36,280 bases of DNA from Akkermansia muciniphila (GTDB lineage: Bacteria > Verrucomicrobiota > Verrucomicrobiia > Verrucomicrobiales > Akkermansiaceae): assembly GCA_945883695.1 (NCBI GenBank), contig CAMCYK010000036.1, positions 1 through 36,280 on the forward strand, written 5' to 3'. The notes under the pieces were generated by a model. That model ran no database searches. It was not told where the DNA came from and was given only the letters and a program-made list of their open reading frames with translations. Position 1 is the first letter of the stretch. Each line of letters starts with the position of its first letter. Positions 1 to 7,261 of the stretch are shown here, piece after piece. The position numbers and the translations under genes were made by a program.

Positions 1-2
1 GC

Positions 3-80
3 GTAATCATGGAGATCTCCGAGGAATGGGAAACCGGCAAAGTCTACCTCCAGCCCGACACCAAAACACCAAGCCTCTGA
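3..80 (+). CDS. C-terminal end of a protein cut by the window edge, possibly a transposase
   Basis: An open frame enters from the left edge and stops at TGA 78-80. The visible residues end with MEISEEWETGKVYLQP followed by a short polar tail. The phrase EISEEWETGK-YL resembles the C-termini I associate with IS256/mutator-type transposases, and an IS-end-like sequence follows at about 107-136. Only about 25 residues are visible, so the assignment is weak. Any other protein ending in a short amphipathic helix would fit. Confidence 0.35.
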   Translation, partial: VIMEISEEWETGKVYLQPDTKTPSL

Positions 81-140
81 ACCAACCAGCAGCCTTCAGC
101 TTCCCAGTCCTCAACCAGACACTTTTACAGAAAAAAATTT
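81..140. mobile_element. Possible right terminus of an insertion sequence
   Basis: Downstream of the partial reading frame is an AT-rich stretch, AGACACTTTTACAGAAAAA (118-136), unlike the GC-rich surroundings. Terminal repeats containing TTCTGTAAAAGTGTC are common on IS256-type elements, and this is that sequence in reverse. The matching left end lies outside the window, so neither the inverted repeat pair nor a target duplication can be confirmed. Confidence 0.3.
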
Positions 141-237
141 GCGCGGCCACAAGCCTTGCAGGGATTGGCACCAGGCGGACCCGCGCATCAGTTTCCGGTT
201 TGCCAAGGTCAGTGGCCCGGGATTCCGTCCCGCCTAC

Positions 238-660
238 TCAAGATCCCGCAATCGCCGCCGCCCGCCGGATGAGCCGGGCTTTGCGGCGCTGCCAAAGCGA
301 AAGGGGAATCAACCAGCACACCGCATAAACCGCGCAAGGCAACCAAGCACGCATGCTGACGTAGTCGATCTGGTGACCTCCGGGCCATACTTGAAAGTCC
401 CGCTTCAGCAGGTGATCTCCCGTCTCCAGGCGATCCATCTCTTCTTCGATGGGGAAGACGGCCACATCCCCGGTCTTCGTATGAGGATACTCCGACCACG
501 TGAACTCGACCACGAAGCGGAATGCCCGGACCTCGTAAGTCCGGCCGTTCACGTCCAACGAGAACACGCGGGGCGGAAAGAACCACCATAGCCACATCAG
601 GAACATCAACCCCGGAATGCCGAGCCAGAAGAGCCGGGAGCGGTACCACGGGCGGATCAT
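238..660 (-). CDS. Small two-helix membrane protein, unknown function
   Basis: About 140 residues from the ATG at 660. A longer form would start at a TTG at 741, but the ATG directly precedes a basic MIRPWYRSR segment and the first membrane helix, so I prefer it. A hydrophobic, Trp-rich segment at about residues 11-30 (LFWLGIPGLMFLMWLWWFF) is followed by a soluble region with acidic clusters. A second hydrophobic segment near residue 108 (AVYAVCWLIPLSLW) is followed by a basic tail (QRRKARLIRR). Two membrane spans around an extracytoplasmic domain of about 70 residues are predicted. I do not recognise the family. No partner gene lies on the same strand nearby. Confidence 0.55.
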   Translation of the reverse strand: MIRPWYRSRLFWLGIPGLMFLMWLWWFFPPRVFSLDVNGRTYEVRAFRFVVEFTWSEYPHTKTGDVAVFPIEEEMDRLETGDHLLKRDFQVWPGGHQIDYVSMRAWLPCAVYAVCWLIPLSLWQRRKARLIRRAAAIAGS

Positions 661-1238
661 CGTTTCCCGACTACAGTGGCCGCGCCACCACGCGTCGAGA
701 TAATTTGACGAGATAATTTGACAGCCATTTTGATTTGACAAATCACCCGTATATCCTTGATTATCTGTTTGTTAAATCCAATAATCCGCCCGGTATTTCG
801 GAGCGGATCGGCTCAAGCGGATCGCCCAGATCCTACAGGAGGCGGCCACTGGCGACCTCGCCAGTTTTCGGCTCGTGCGGGCCGGGGCCGGGGCCTGACA
901 CCGGGATTCCAAATGCAGGAGCAAACGACGAAAGAGGCGAAATGGACGAAATCCGAAGAATCGCATCGGAGGACCCGCTTGCTGGCATTCCTAGTGCGGT
1001 TTGGTCGATTTCGTTTGCTTCGTCGTTCTCACGATTCAGCGCATCGGCGCCCAGACCGCTCGTTGGTCACCCGGAGAATCTTGCGGCCGGGACAGATTGA
1101 GGTCGCCCGCAGGGAAGCGAGGGGTTGTGAAAAGCAGGCTTTTGCCAGTGCCGCGGAAACGCGGCTGGCGACCCCGCTTCACTGACGGAGATGCGGGCTT
1201 GAGTGGCACGTGGCGCGCTCCTAGGATGCGCAACCAAC
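661..1238. other. Spacer between the membrane gene and recJ with an imperfect inverted repeat
   Basis: No convincing gene lies in this 578-base stretch; the open frames here have neither recognisable protein character nor good starts. Two TTGACA hexamers (718-723 and 735-740) lie in an AT-rich patch; the second has GATTAT about 18 bases downstream, a weak promoter candidate on the plus strand. From 924-950, AACGACGAAAGAGGCGAAAT and following bases pair imperfectly (21 of 27 positions by eye) with 1001-1027. Nearly the same sequence recurs once more at about 3031-3055, inside the inverted-repeat element after recJ, so this is probably a dispersed genomic repeat. Confidence 0.45.
697..722. repeat. 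13-bp perfect tandem duplication
   Basis: GAGATAATTTGAC occurs twice head to tail at 697-709 and 710-722. The unit is AT-rich, lies in the spacer upstream of the small membrane gene, and overlaps a TTGACA hexamer at 718-723. It may be a slippage duplication or a paired operator; nothing visible decides between them. Confidence 0.6.
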
Positions 1239-2936
1239 ATGCGCGCCCCGCCTGCCGACTGGATCCTCCGCGGCGACCCTTTCCATGCCCATGGAAGCGG
1301 CCGGGGCCACCCCTTTCCCGCCATCCTCGAACACCTGATCCGCCAGCGCGGACTGCCGGTCGGGGACAATCTGGAAGCGTTCCTGCGGCCGAAATTGCGC
1401 GATCTCGGCGACCCGTTCGAGATCGGCGAGATGCGCGAGGCGGTGACCCGCATCCTGCAGGCGATCGACCGCGGCGAGCACGTTTGCATTTACGGCGACT
1501 ACGACGTCGATGGCGTGACCTCGATCGCCGTGATCCGGCGGATGCTGCACGCCTACGGCATGGAGCCCCGGCATTTCATCCCGCGCCGCAGCAGCGAAGG
1601 CTATGGCTTGAGCAAGGCGGCGCTGGAGCGCTGCATGCGGGAAGGCCCGAAGCCGGACCTGCTGATCGCCGTCGATTGCGGCACGGTGTCGATCGATGAA
1701 ATCGCCGGGCTGCGGGCGGACGGCATCGACGTGATCGTCGTCGACCACCACGAACCGAGCCAGCGCGGCCGGCCCGACGTGGTCGCGCTGGTCAATCCGA
1801 AGTGCGGCGGCGGCCCGGCCTACCTGTGCGCGGCGGGGGTCTGCTTCAAGCTGGCCCACGCCATGATCAAGACCCGGCCGACCCCGCATTTCGACCTCAA
1901 GGAGCTGCTCGACCTGGTGGCGGTGGCGACCATCGCGGACATCGTGCCGATGATCGGCGAGAACCGCCTGCTGGTCCGCCACGGGCTGAAGCGGCTGCCG
2001 CAGACGCTCAATCCCGGCCTCCAGGCGCTGCAGGAAGTGTCCGGGATGAACGGCAAGGCGACCTCGATGGATGTCGGCTTCCGGATCGGCCCGCGCTTGA
2101 ATGCCGCGGGCCGGATGGACGTGCCGGAGGACGCGCTGGCGACCTTGCTGACCGATTGCAAGCGGTTGGCCCGCGAGCTGGCGGAGAAGCTCGACGAATA
2201 CAACAAGCGCCGCCAGACCCACGAAAACCAGATCCGCCGCGAGGCGATGGAAATGCTCGTCGCGACCTTCGATCCGGTGCGTGATCCGGTCATCGTGCTC
2301 GGCTCGCGGAGCTGGCATCCCGGCGTGGTCGGGATCGTCGCGTCGCGGCTGATGCGGCAGTTCCACAAGCCGACGGTCATCATCGCGATCGATGCCGAAG
2401 GCATCGGCAAGGGCAGCGGGCGCAGCATCGAGGGAGTCTCGCTGGTGCAGGCGATCAACTCGTGCCGCGGCCACCTGATCGCCGGCGGCGGCCACGACAT
2501 GGCGGCCGGGCTGTCGATCGGGGAAGACAAGCTGGACGCCTTCCGCGCCGACTTCGCCGCGTATGTGCTGAACACCACCGTCGCCGAGCAGCGCCAGCCG
2601 AAGCTGCGGGTCGACGCCGAGATCACCTTCGACCAGCTTTCGCTCGAATTCCTCGCCGACTACGAGCTGCTCCAGCCCTTCGGCAACGGCAACCCGCAGC
2701 CGATTTTCATGGCGCGCGGCGTCCATCTCAGCCGGCCGCCGGTGCACATGAAGAACCAGCACCTGCGGCTGAACCTGCGGCAAGGCTACGCCGAGCAGGA
2801 CGCGGTCTTCTTCGGCGGCGGCGAGGTCGCGCTGCCGGATCCGCCGTGGGACATCGCGTTCACGATCGACCGCAACACCTTCCGCGGCCGGACGACCTTG
2901 CAGATCATCATCCAGGACGTGCGGGCGGCGCGGTAG
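1239..2936 (+). CDS. recJ: Single-stranded-DNA-specific 5'-3' exonuclease RecJ
   Basis: 565 residues from the ATG at 1239; a GTG at 1203 in frame would add a non-conserved leader, so I prefer the ATG. The protein is a DHH-superfamily phosphoesterase. The motif DYDVDG (about residues 87-92) and the DHH triad (VVDHHEP, about 169-171) bind the two catalytic metal ions. The later GGGHDMAAGLS segment is the DHHA1 glycine-histidine motif, and the C-terminal part (about 470-565) corresponds to the OB-like DNA-binding domain. RecJ degrades 5' single strands in recombinational and mismatch repair in the cytoplasm. The length is normal for the family and the gene looks intact. It stands alone on the plus strand and is followed within 8 bases by a palindromic repeat element. 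Confidence 0.95.
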   Translation: MRAPPADWILRGDPFHAHGSGRGHPFPAILEHLIRQRGLPVGDNLEAFLRPKLRDLGDPFEIGEMREAVTRILQAIDRGEHVCIYGDYDVDGVTSIAVIRRMLHAYGMEPRHFIPRRSSEGYGLSKAALERCMREGPKPDLLIAVDCGTVSIDEIAGLRADGIDVIVVDHHEPSQRGRPDVVALVNPKCGGGPAYLCAAGVCFKLAHAMIKTRPTPHFDLKELLDLVAVATIADIVPMIGENRLLVRHGLKRLPQTLNPGLQALQEVSGMNGKATSMDVGFRIGPRLNAAGRMDVPEDALATLLTDCKRLARELAEKLDEYNKRRQTHENQIRREAMEMLVATFDPVRDPVIVLGSRSWHPGVVGIVASRLMRQFHKPTVIIAIDAEGIGKGSGRSIEGVSLVQAINSCRGHLIAGGGHDMAAGLSIGEDKLDAFRADFAAYVLNTTVAEQRQPKLRVDAEITFDQLSLEFLADYELLQPFGNGNPQPIFMARGVHLSRPPVHMKNQHLRLNLRQGYAEQDAVFFGGGEVALPDPPWDIAFTIDRNTFRGRTTLQIIIQDVRAAR

Positions 2937-2943
2937 TTTACCG

Positions 2944-3152
2944 GGACCGCGGATCTTTAGTCCGCGCGAACGGTCCAACGATCGCCGCTAGTCCTTCGTC
3001 TGGCCCTGATCCCAGCAGCCGGATTCTGAACAACGAAAGGGGCGAAATGGACGAAAATTTTAGAGACAGGTAAGCGGAGATAAGGGCCGGTTTCAGCATC
3101 ACCGGCGGGCACGCATTTCCCCTAGCTTCGGCGGACTAAAGATCCGCGGTCC
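2944..3152. repeat. 209-bp element bounded by a perfect 22-bp inverted repeat
   Basis: The arms at 2944-2965 and 3131-3152 are exact reverse complements over 22 bases, with core CCGCGGATCTTTAGTCCGC. Each arm can also fold on itself (GCGGA-TCTTTAG-TCCGC). Between them lies a non-coding stretch with GGCGAAATGGACGAAA (3041-3056), which is shared with the spacer at 921-950. The element begins 8 bases after the recJ stop and ends 5 bases before the stop of the convergent Uma2 gene. It may act as a bidirectional terminator or be a small non-autonomous mobile repeat. No transposase is inside it. Confidence 0.7.
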
Positions 3153-3156
3153 AGTA

Positions 3157-3726
3157 CTAGGACCGGCCTTCGCCGAGGAAGCCATCAAGCCGCAAGGCCA
3201 GCTCCGGCAAACACGCCGGCACGATCGTCCCGTGCTCGCCCAAGCGGTAGATCCCCTCCGGCTGGCTCGGATCTTCTTGCAGCAGGTAGCGCTCGATCAG
3301 ATCGCTCTCCGGATCGACCAGCCACAATTCCCGCACGCCGAACTTCGCGTAGAGCGTCCGCTTCGGAAGGCGATCGGTGCGTGCGGTTGACTCGGACAGC
3401 ACCTCCACCACCCAATCCGGCGCCCCTTCCGCCCCGCGGCGGGAGAGCAGCTTGCGGCGGTCTTCGGAGAACCAGCAGAGGTCCGGCTGGAAGACGTTGT
3501 ACTTGTCCAGGTGGACGTCGAAGGGGGAGACGTTCAGCTCACCACACGGATGATCATCAAGATGGATCATGATCAAGTGGCCGAGGCGAAGCACGATGCG
3601 CTGGTGGTATCGAAGCGGTGCGGGAGCCATGACGAGATCTCCTTCGATCAATTGATAATGCCGACCATCCTCCGGCAACGCGAGGTAGTCGTCCACGGTC
3701 AGCTTGAGTGAAGCGGTCGCGGCCAT
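3157..3726 (-). CDS. Uma2-family putative endonuclease (DUF820, PD-(D/E)xK fold)
   Basis: 189 residues. The protein has the usual Uma2 layout: an N-terminal LTVDDYLALPEDGRHYQLIEG segment ahead of the PAPLRYHQRIVLRLGHL helix. The nuclease core follows: the aspartate in NVFQPDLCWFSED, the glutamate in APDWVVEVLSEST, then TLYAKFGVRELWLVDPE, which supplies the lysine and the final strand. The length is typical. Members are abundant in cyanobacteria, planctomycetes and verrucomicrobia. The fold predicts a nuclease, but the cellular role is unknown. It is a lone gene, convergent with recJ across the inverted-repeat element. Confidence 0.88.
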   Translation of the reverse strand: MAATASLKLTVDDYLALPEDGRHYQLIEGDLVMAPAPLRYHQRIVLRLGHLIMIHLDDHPCGELNVSPFDVHLDKYNVFQPDLCWFSEDRRKLLSRRGAEGAPDWVVEVLSESTARTDRLPKRTLYAKFGVRELWLVDPESDLIERYLLQEDPSQPEGIYRLGEHGTIVPACLPELALRLDGFLGEGRS

Positions 3727-3773
3727 GGTGGGAAGCTAGCAGTTCTCGTTGCGCAGGGCAAGACGCCAGCCGT

Positions 3774-3911
3774 TTACCAATCCTTCTTGAGCGAGAACGC
3801 CAGATGCAGGATCGCCAGCAACCCGGACACGCCCATGGTGATTTCCAAAGCAGTGGAGCGATAGGGAATCGGATGGAGCACGGCGACCGAAGGCCGCCTC
3901 GGATGAATCAC
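3774..3911 (-). CDS. Possible 45-residue membrane micro-protein coupled to accC
   Basis: The GTG at 3911-3909 overlaps the TGA of accC (3910-3908) as GTGA, the classic translational-coupling arrangement. The frame runs 45 codons and has one hydrophobic stretch (MGVSGLLAILHLAFSL) ending in a basic tail KKDW. Single-span micro-proteins look like this. The frame could also be chance, since only 138 bases are involved and no homologue is recognised. An internal ATG would give only 20 residues. Confidence 0.3.
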   Translation of the reverse strand: MIHPRRPSVAVLHPIPYRSTALEITMGVSGLLAILHLAFSLKKDW

Positions 3912-5260
3912 CCCTTCCGCTCTTCCAGATACCGCGCCACCCAGCCGATGTCGTAGGTGCCGGCGGCGAAATCGGGGTGGGCGATGATTTCCTGCTGGAA
4001 GGGAATGGTCGTCTTGATCCCGCGGATCATGAACTCGCCGAGGGCGCGCTTCATGCGGGCGATCGCGATCTCGCGGTTGGCGCCGGTGACGATCAGCTTG
4101 GCGATCATCGAGTCGTAGTACGGCGGCACGGTGTAGCCGGAGTAAACGTGGGTGTCGACGCGGACACCCTTGCCGCCCGGCGCGTACCACATGTCGATCT
4201 TGCCGGGGCTGGGGCAGAAATTGTTGAAGGGGTCCTCGGCGTTGATGCGGCACTCGATCGAGTGGCCGCGCGGGGTCGCGTTGAGGACATGGCCGGACAG
4301 CGGCTCGCCGGCGGCGATGCGGATCTGCTCCTTGATCAGCTCGCAGCCCATCACTTCCTCGGTCACGGGATGCTCCACCTGGATCCGGGTGTTCATCTCC
4401 ATGAAGTAGAAGTCCTTCCCTTCGGCATCGACCAGATACTCGATGGTTCCGGCGTTCTCGTAGCCGATGTTCTTGATCAGGCTGACCGAGGCTTCGGCCA
4501 TCCGGGCGCGGAGTTCGGGGCCGAGCAGCGGCGACGGGCATTCCTCGATCACCTTCTGGTTGCGGCGCTGCATCGAGCAATCGCGTTCGCCGAGCTGGAT
4601 GAAATTCCCGTGGCGGTCGGCGATGACCTGGAACTCGATGTGGTGCGGGTTGAGCACCAGTTTTTCGAGGTAGCACTCGCCGTTGCCGAAGGCGACGGCG
4701 GCCTCGTTGGAAGCGGCCTGGAACTGGGCGGGAAAGTCTTCCTCCTTGAAGCAGGGGCGCATCCCGCGGCCGCCGCCGCCGGCGGTCGCCTTGATCATCA
4801 CGGGGAAGCCGATGCGCTTGGCTTCGGAGAGGCCTTCCCTGGCATCGCTGAGAATCTCCGAGCCGGGGGTGATCGGCACGCCGTTGGCGACCGCCGTGGC
4901 GCGGGCGGTGGCCTTGTCGCCCATCATCGAGATCACCTTGGCGGAAGGCCCGATGAACTGGAGGTTGCAGCTCGCGCAGATCTCGGCGAAGCGGGCGTTC
5001 TCCGACAGGAAGCCGTAGCCGGGGTGGATCGCTTCCGCCTCGGTGATTTCGGCGGCGGCGATGATCCGGTCGGCCTTGAGGTAGCTTTCCTTGCTCGACG
5101 CGGGACCGATGCAGACCGCCTCGTCGGCGAGGTGGACGTGCATCGAATCGACATCGGCCTCGGAATAGACGGCGACGGATTCCACGCCGAGCTCGCGGCA
5201 GGCGCGGATGACGCGCAGGGCGATTTCACCGCGGTTGGCGACTAGGACGCGCTTGAACAT
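3908..5260 (-). CDS. accC: Biotin carboxylase subunit of acetyl-CoA carboxylase
   Basis: 450 residues, normal for AccC. The protein carboxylates the biotin carried on AccB using ATP and bicarbonate, the first half-reaction of malonyl-CoA synthesis. The N-terminal biotin-carboxylase domain starts MFKRVLVANRGEIALRVIRA. The ATP-grasp domain carries the glycine-rich loop KATAGGGGRGM, then EMNTRIQVEHPVTE with conserved metal- and substrate-binding residues. The C-terminal domain shows GYTVPPYYDSMIAKLI. It lies 125 bases downstream of accB on the same strand, the usual accB-accC operon. A hairpin repeat in the gap could affect the ratio of the two proteins. It looks intact. Confidence 0.97.
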   Translation of the reverse strand: MFKRVLVANRGEIALRVIRACRELGVESVAVYSEADVDSMHVHLADEAVCIGPASSKESYLKADRIIAAAEITEAEAIHPGYGFLSENARFAEICASCNLQFIGPSAKVISMMGDKATARATAVANGVPITPGSEILSDAREGLSEAKRIGFPVMIKATAGGGGRGMRPCFKEEDFPAQFQAASNEAAVAFGNGECYLEKLVLNPHHIEFQVIADRHGNFIQLGERDCSMQRRNQKVIEECPSPLLGPELRARMAEASVSLIKNIGYENAGTIEYLVDAEGKDFYFMEMNTRIQVEHPVTEEVMGCELIKEQIRIAAGEPLSGHVLNATPRGHSIECRINAEDPFNNFCPSPGKIDMWYAPGGKGVRVDTHVYSGYTVPPYYDSMIAKLIVTGANREIAIARMKRALGEFMIRGIKTTIPFQQEIIAHPDFAAGTYDIGWVARYLEERKG

Positions 5261-5269
5261 GGGAAGAAT

Positions 5270-5372
5270 AGATGGTGGATGGGAGATGGAAGATGGGAGA
5301 TTTTCGAGAGCGGATGCCGGATCGCGGCGGGGCCGCCGGTTTCACATCTGCCATCCGCCATCTGCCATCTAC
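5270..5372. repeat. Inverted repeat of GATGG-type units between accB and accC
   Basis: The left arm (5270-5299) is built of purine-rich units such as GATGGTGGATGGGAGATGGA. The right arm (5344-5372) reads CATCTGCCATCCGCCATCT and continues to CTAC. The arms pair over about 28 bases with a few mismatches around a loop of about 45 bases. Units of the GATGGCGGATGGCAGATGG kind are, from my general knowledge, often seen as intergenic repeats whose spurious translations read DGRWQMADG. Transcribed in the accBC message, the structure may form a stem or act as an attenuator or RNase site. Confidence 0.6.
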
Positions 5373-5385
5373 GATCGCGAAGCCG

Positions 5386-5847
5386 TCACTTGAGGCGGAA
5401 CAGGGCGTCGCCGAACTGGACCGGCGTGCCATCCTCGACGAGCACGGCGGTGATGGTGCCGGATTTCTCGGCCTTGATCTCGTTCATCACCTTCATCGCC
5501 TCGATGATGCAGAGCGTCTGGCCTTCGCTGACCACGTCGCCGACGTTGGCGAAGGTCGGCGAATCGGGACCGGGCTTGCGGTAGAAGGTGCCGACCATCG
5601 GCGAGGTGAGCGCGCTGCCTTCGTCCTTCGGCGCGGCCGCTGCCGGGGCGGCGACGGGAGCGGCGGGACCGGCGGCCGCGGAATACGCCGGGGCCGCAAG
5701 CTGCAGGTTGCCGAGAAGTCCGCGCAGGGCGTCGAGGTCCTGACCTTTCCGGAGCTTCAGATGGAAGCCCTCCTTCGACATGTCGAACAGGGTCAGCTCG
5801 TGCTCGTTCATGAGCTCGACGATCTTGCGGATTTCCTTGAGGTCCAC
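5386..5847 (-). CDS. accB: Biotin carboxyl carrier protein of acetyl-CoA carboxylase
   Basis: 153 residues from the GTG at 5847; the frame is open to a TTG at 5877. The GTG gives MDLKEIRKIVELMNEHELTL, the normal AccB N-terminus, so I choose it. The N-terminal helical region is followed by an Ala/Pro-rich linker (about residues 58-82), and then the biotinyl domain. The biotinylation motif is EAMKVMNEI, with the target lysine near residue 119 and 34 residues from the C-terminus, as expected. The carrier shuttles carboxyl groups between AccC and the carboxyltransferase. It is the first gene of the accBC pair and divergent from trmB. Confidence 0.95.
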   Translation of the reverse strand: MDLKEIRKIVELMNEHELTLFDMSKEGFHLKLRKGQDLDALRGLLGNLQLAAPAYSAAAGPAAPVAAPAAAAPKDEGSALTSPMVGTFYRKPGPDSPTFANVGDVVSEGQTLCIIEAMKVMNEIKAEKSGTITAVLVEDGTPVQFGDALFRLK

Positions 5848-6031
5848 GGTGGTGAGAAGGGTTCGATTGCGAAACAAAGAGCGCGTCCCGGTGCGGGTGC
5901 CACGATTGCGGAGGCTAAGGACCGGGTGGAAACAGCGTCAAGCGGGAACCCGGTCCGGAGACCCGGTCTTTCAGGGTTTCTGACTTTCGGACTTGCCAGC
6001 GGGCCGGCGGGCGGGCTGGAAAGCGCCTGCG

Positions 6032-6643
6032 ATGGAAATGCAGCGCCCGGCCCGCCTCCCCGAAGCCCACGAATTCACCCCGGACGACTACTTCCGGCGC
6101 CTGGCGAAATCCGAACTGGCGCGCGCCGGCCGGCCGCTGGAGATCGACCTCGGCTGCGGCGACGGGCGATTCCTGTGGGAAATGGCGGCGCATCATCCGG
6201 AGCGCGATTTTCTCGGCGTCGAGCGGCTGCTCGGACGGGTCCGCAAGGTTTGCAAGAAGATCGGCAAGCTCGGGCTGACCAACGCCCGGGTGCTGCGCCT
6301 CGAGAGCCGCTACACCGTCGAGTGGCTGCTGCCGCGGGAATCGGTGTCGCGGCTCCACCTGCTCTGCCCGGACCCCTGGCCGAAGTTGAAGCACCATCGC
6401 CGGCGGCTGATCCAGGAGGAATTCCTGCAAGCGGTCTGGGACCTGCTGGAACCCGGCGGCGAGTTCCTGTTCAAGACCGACCACCCGGAGTACTTCAAGT
6501 GGGCGGAGAACAAGGTGACGGCTTTCGGCAAGTTCGCGCGGCTCGACTGGCCGGAGGACGCGTTCTTTTATCCCAAGACCGACTTCCAGTTGCTCTGGGA
6601 AAGCCAGGGCAAGGTCTTGCAAGGGCTGCGGCTGAGGAAGTAA
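6032..6643 (+). CDS. trmB: tRNA (guanine-N7)-methyltransferase TrmB
   Basis: 203 residues from the ATG at 6032; the frame extends to a TTG at 5993, but that leader is just Arg/Ala-rich noise. The SAM-binding motif is EIDLGCGDGRFLWEMA, and the family signature is LLCPDPWPKLKHHRRRL. FKTDHPEYFKWA and FYPKTDFQLLWESQGK complete the C-terminal region that recognises tRNA. TrmB makes m7G46 in the variable loop of tRNAs. The stop codon is followed in the same frame by the remnant of a GH3-family gene, so a deletion junction lies right at the 3' end. TrmB itself looks complete. Confidence 0.93.
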   Translation: MEMQRPARLPEAHEFTPDDYFRRLAKSELARAGRPLEIDLGCGDGRFLWEMAAHHPERDFLGVERLLGRVRKVCKKIGKLGLTNARVLRLESRYTVEWLLPRESVSRLHLLCPDPWPKLKHHRRRLIQEEFLQAVWDLLEPGGEFLFKTDHPEYFKWAENKVTAFGKFARLDWPEDAFFYPKTDFQLLWESQGKVLQGLRLRK

Positions 6644-7261
6644 GGCCTGCTCGCCACCGAGGGCATCACCTCGCTGCCGGATGCCGTGGACGGCAGCCCG
6701 CGGCTGGCGGCGGAGTGCCATTGGCACGAGTTCCTCGATGCCGGCGGGCGCTTCACCGCACTCCGCGACTTGAAACCCGGCAGCGACTACGAGCTGCTGC
6801 TGACCACCGCCGGCGGCCTGTTCCGCTAGCGGAGCGGCGCCCGGGTGCGGGTCACCGCGACCGGCGGGCGCCCCCGCCTCCGCTTCACCGGCCGCTCCGG
6901 CGCGGTGTCCGATCTGGTCGGGGAAAAGCTCGATGAGAACCAGCTGCTGGACGCCTTCCTGAAATCCGGAAGCCGCGGATTTCTCGTCGCCGATCCCCGG
7001 CGGCCGGGCTACGACCTTGGGCTGGAGGACGAGGGCAAGGCGGCGCAGATCGTCCACCTGCTACGACGAAACTCGTACTTCGCCCAGGCCCTCCGGCTGG
7101 GCCAGCTCGCGCCGCCGCGGGCCTGCCGCCTGCCCGCCGGCTGGCTGCTCAAGCTCCCGGCTTCCCTTGCCACCCGCCGCGGTGGTAGGCTCGGCGACGT
7201 GAAACTCCCGCTGCTCATCTCGAATTCAAGTCCGGAGGAGGTCGAGCAATGGCTGGCCTGA
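6644..7261 (+). pseudogene. 3' remnant of a GH3-type acyl-adenylating enzyme, with in-frame stop
   Basis: Directly after the trmB stop, in the same frame, the sequence reads GLLATEGITSLPDAVDG, then YELLLTTAGGLFR, TAG (6827-6829), RSGARVRVT, LRFTGRSGAVSDLVGEKLDE and finally GGRLGDVKLPLLI. This is the C-terminal third of the GH3 auxin-responsive-promoter family, acyl-adenylate/amidosynthetase enzymes that also occur in bacteria. The normal RYR turn is broken by a stop where Tyr is expected (TAC to TAG). The N-terminal adenylation part and any start codon are missing. The remnant ends at TGA 7259-7261, overlapping the start of the acetyltransferase gene at 7249 by 13 bases, so the intact gene was probably co-translated with it. 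The rest of the frame is well preserved, suggesting recent decay. Confidence 0.75.

Noticed and set aside
735..1185. Two overlapping plus-strand frames before recJ
   Set aside because: They run through the repeat region, differ in frame with no protein-like character, and have no ribosome-binding sequence.
1221..2978. Long minus-strand frame of 585 codons opposite recJ
   Set aside because: It is the antisense of recJ. Its composition (Arg, Gly, Ala, His, Val rich) is typical of reverse frames in GC-rich genes and it has no motifs.
3981..5245. Plus-strand frame of over 400 codons opposite accC
   Set aside because: It is antisense to accC, with a repetitive Asp/Gly/Ala/Val composition typical of a reverse-frame shadow.
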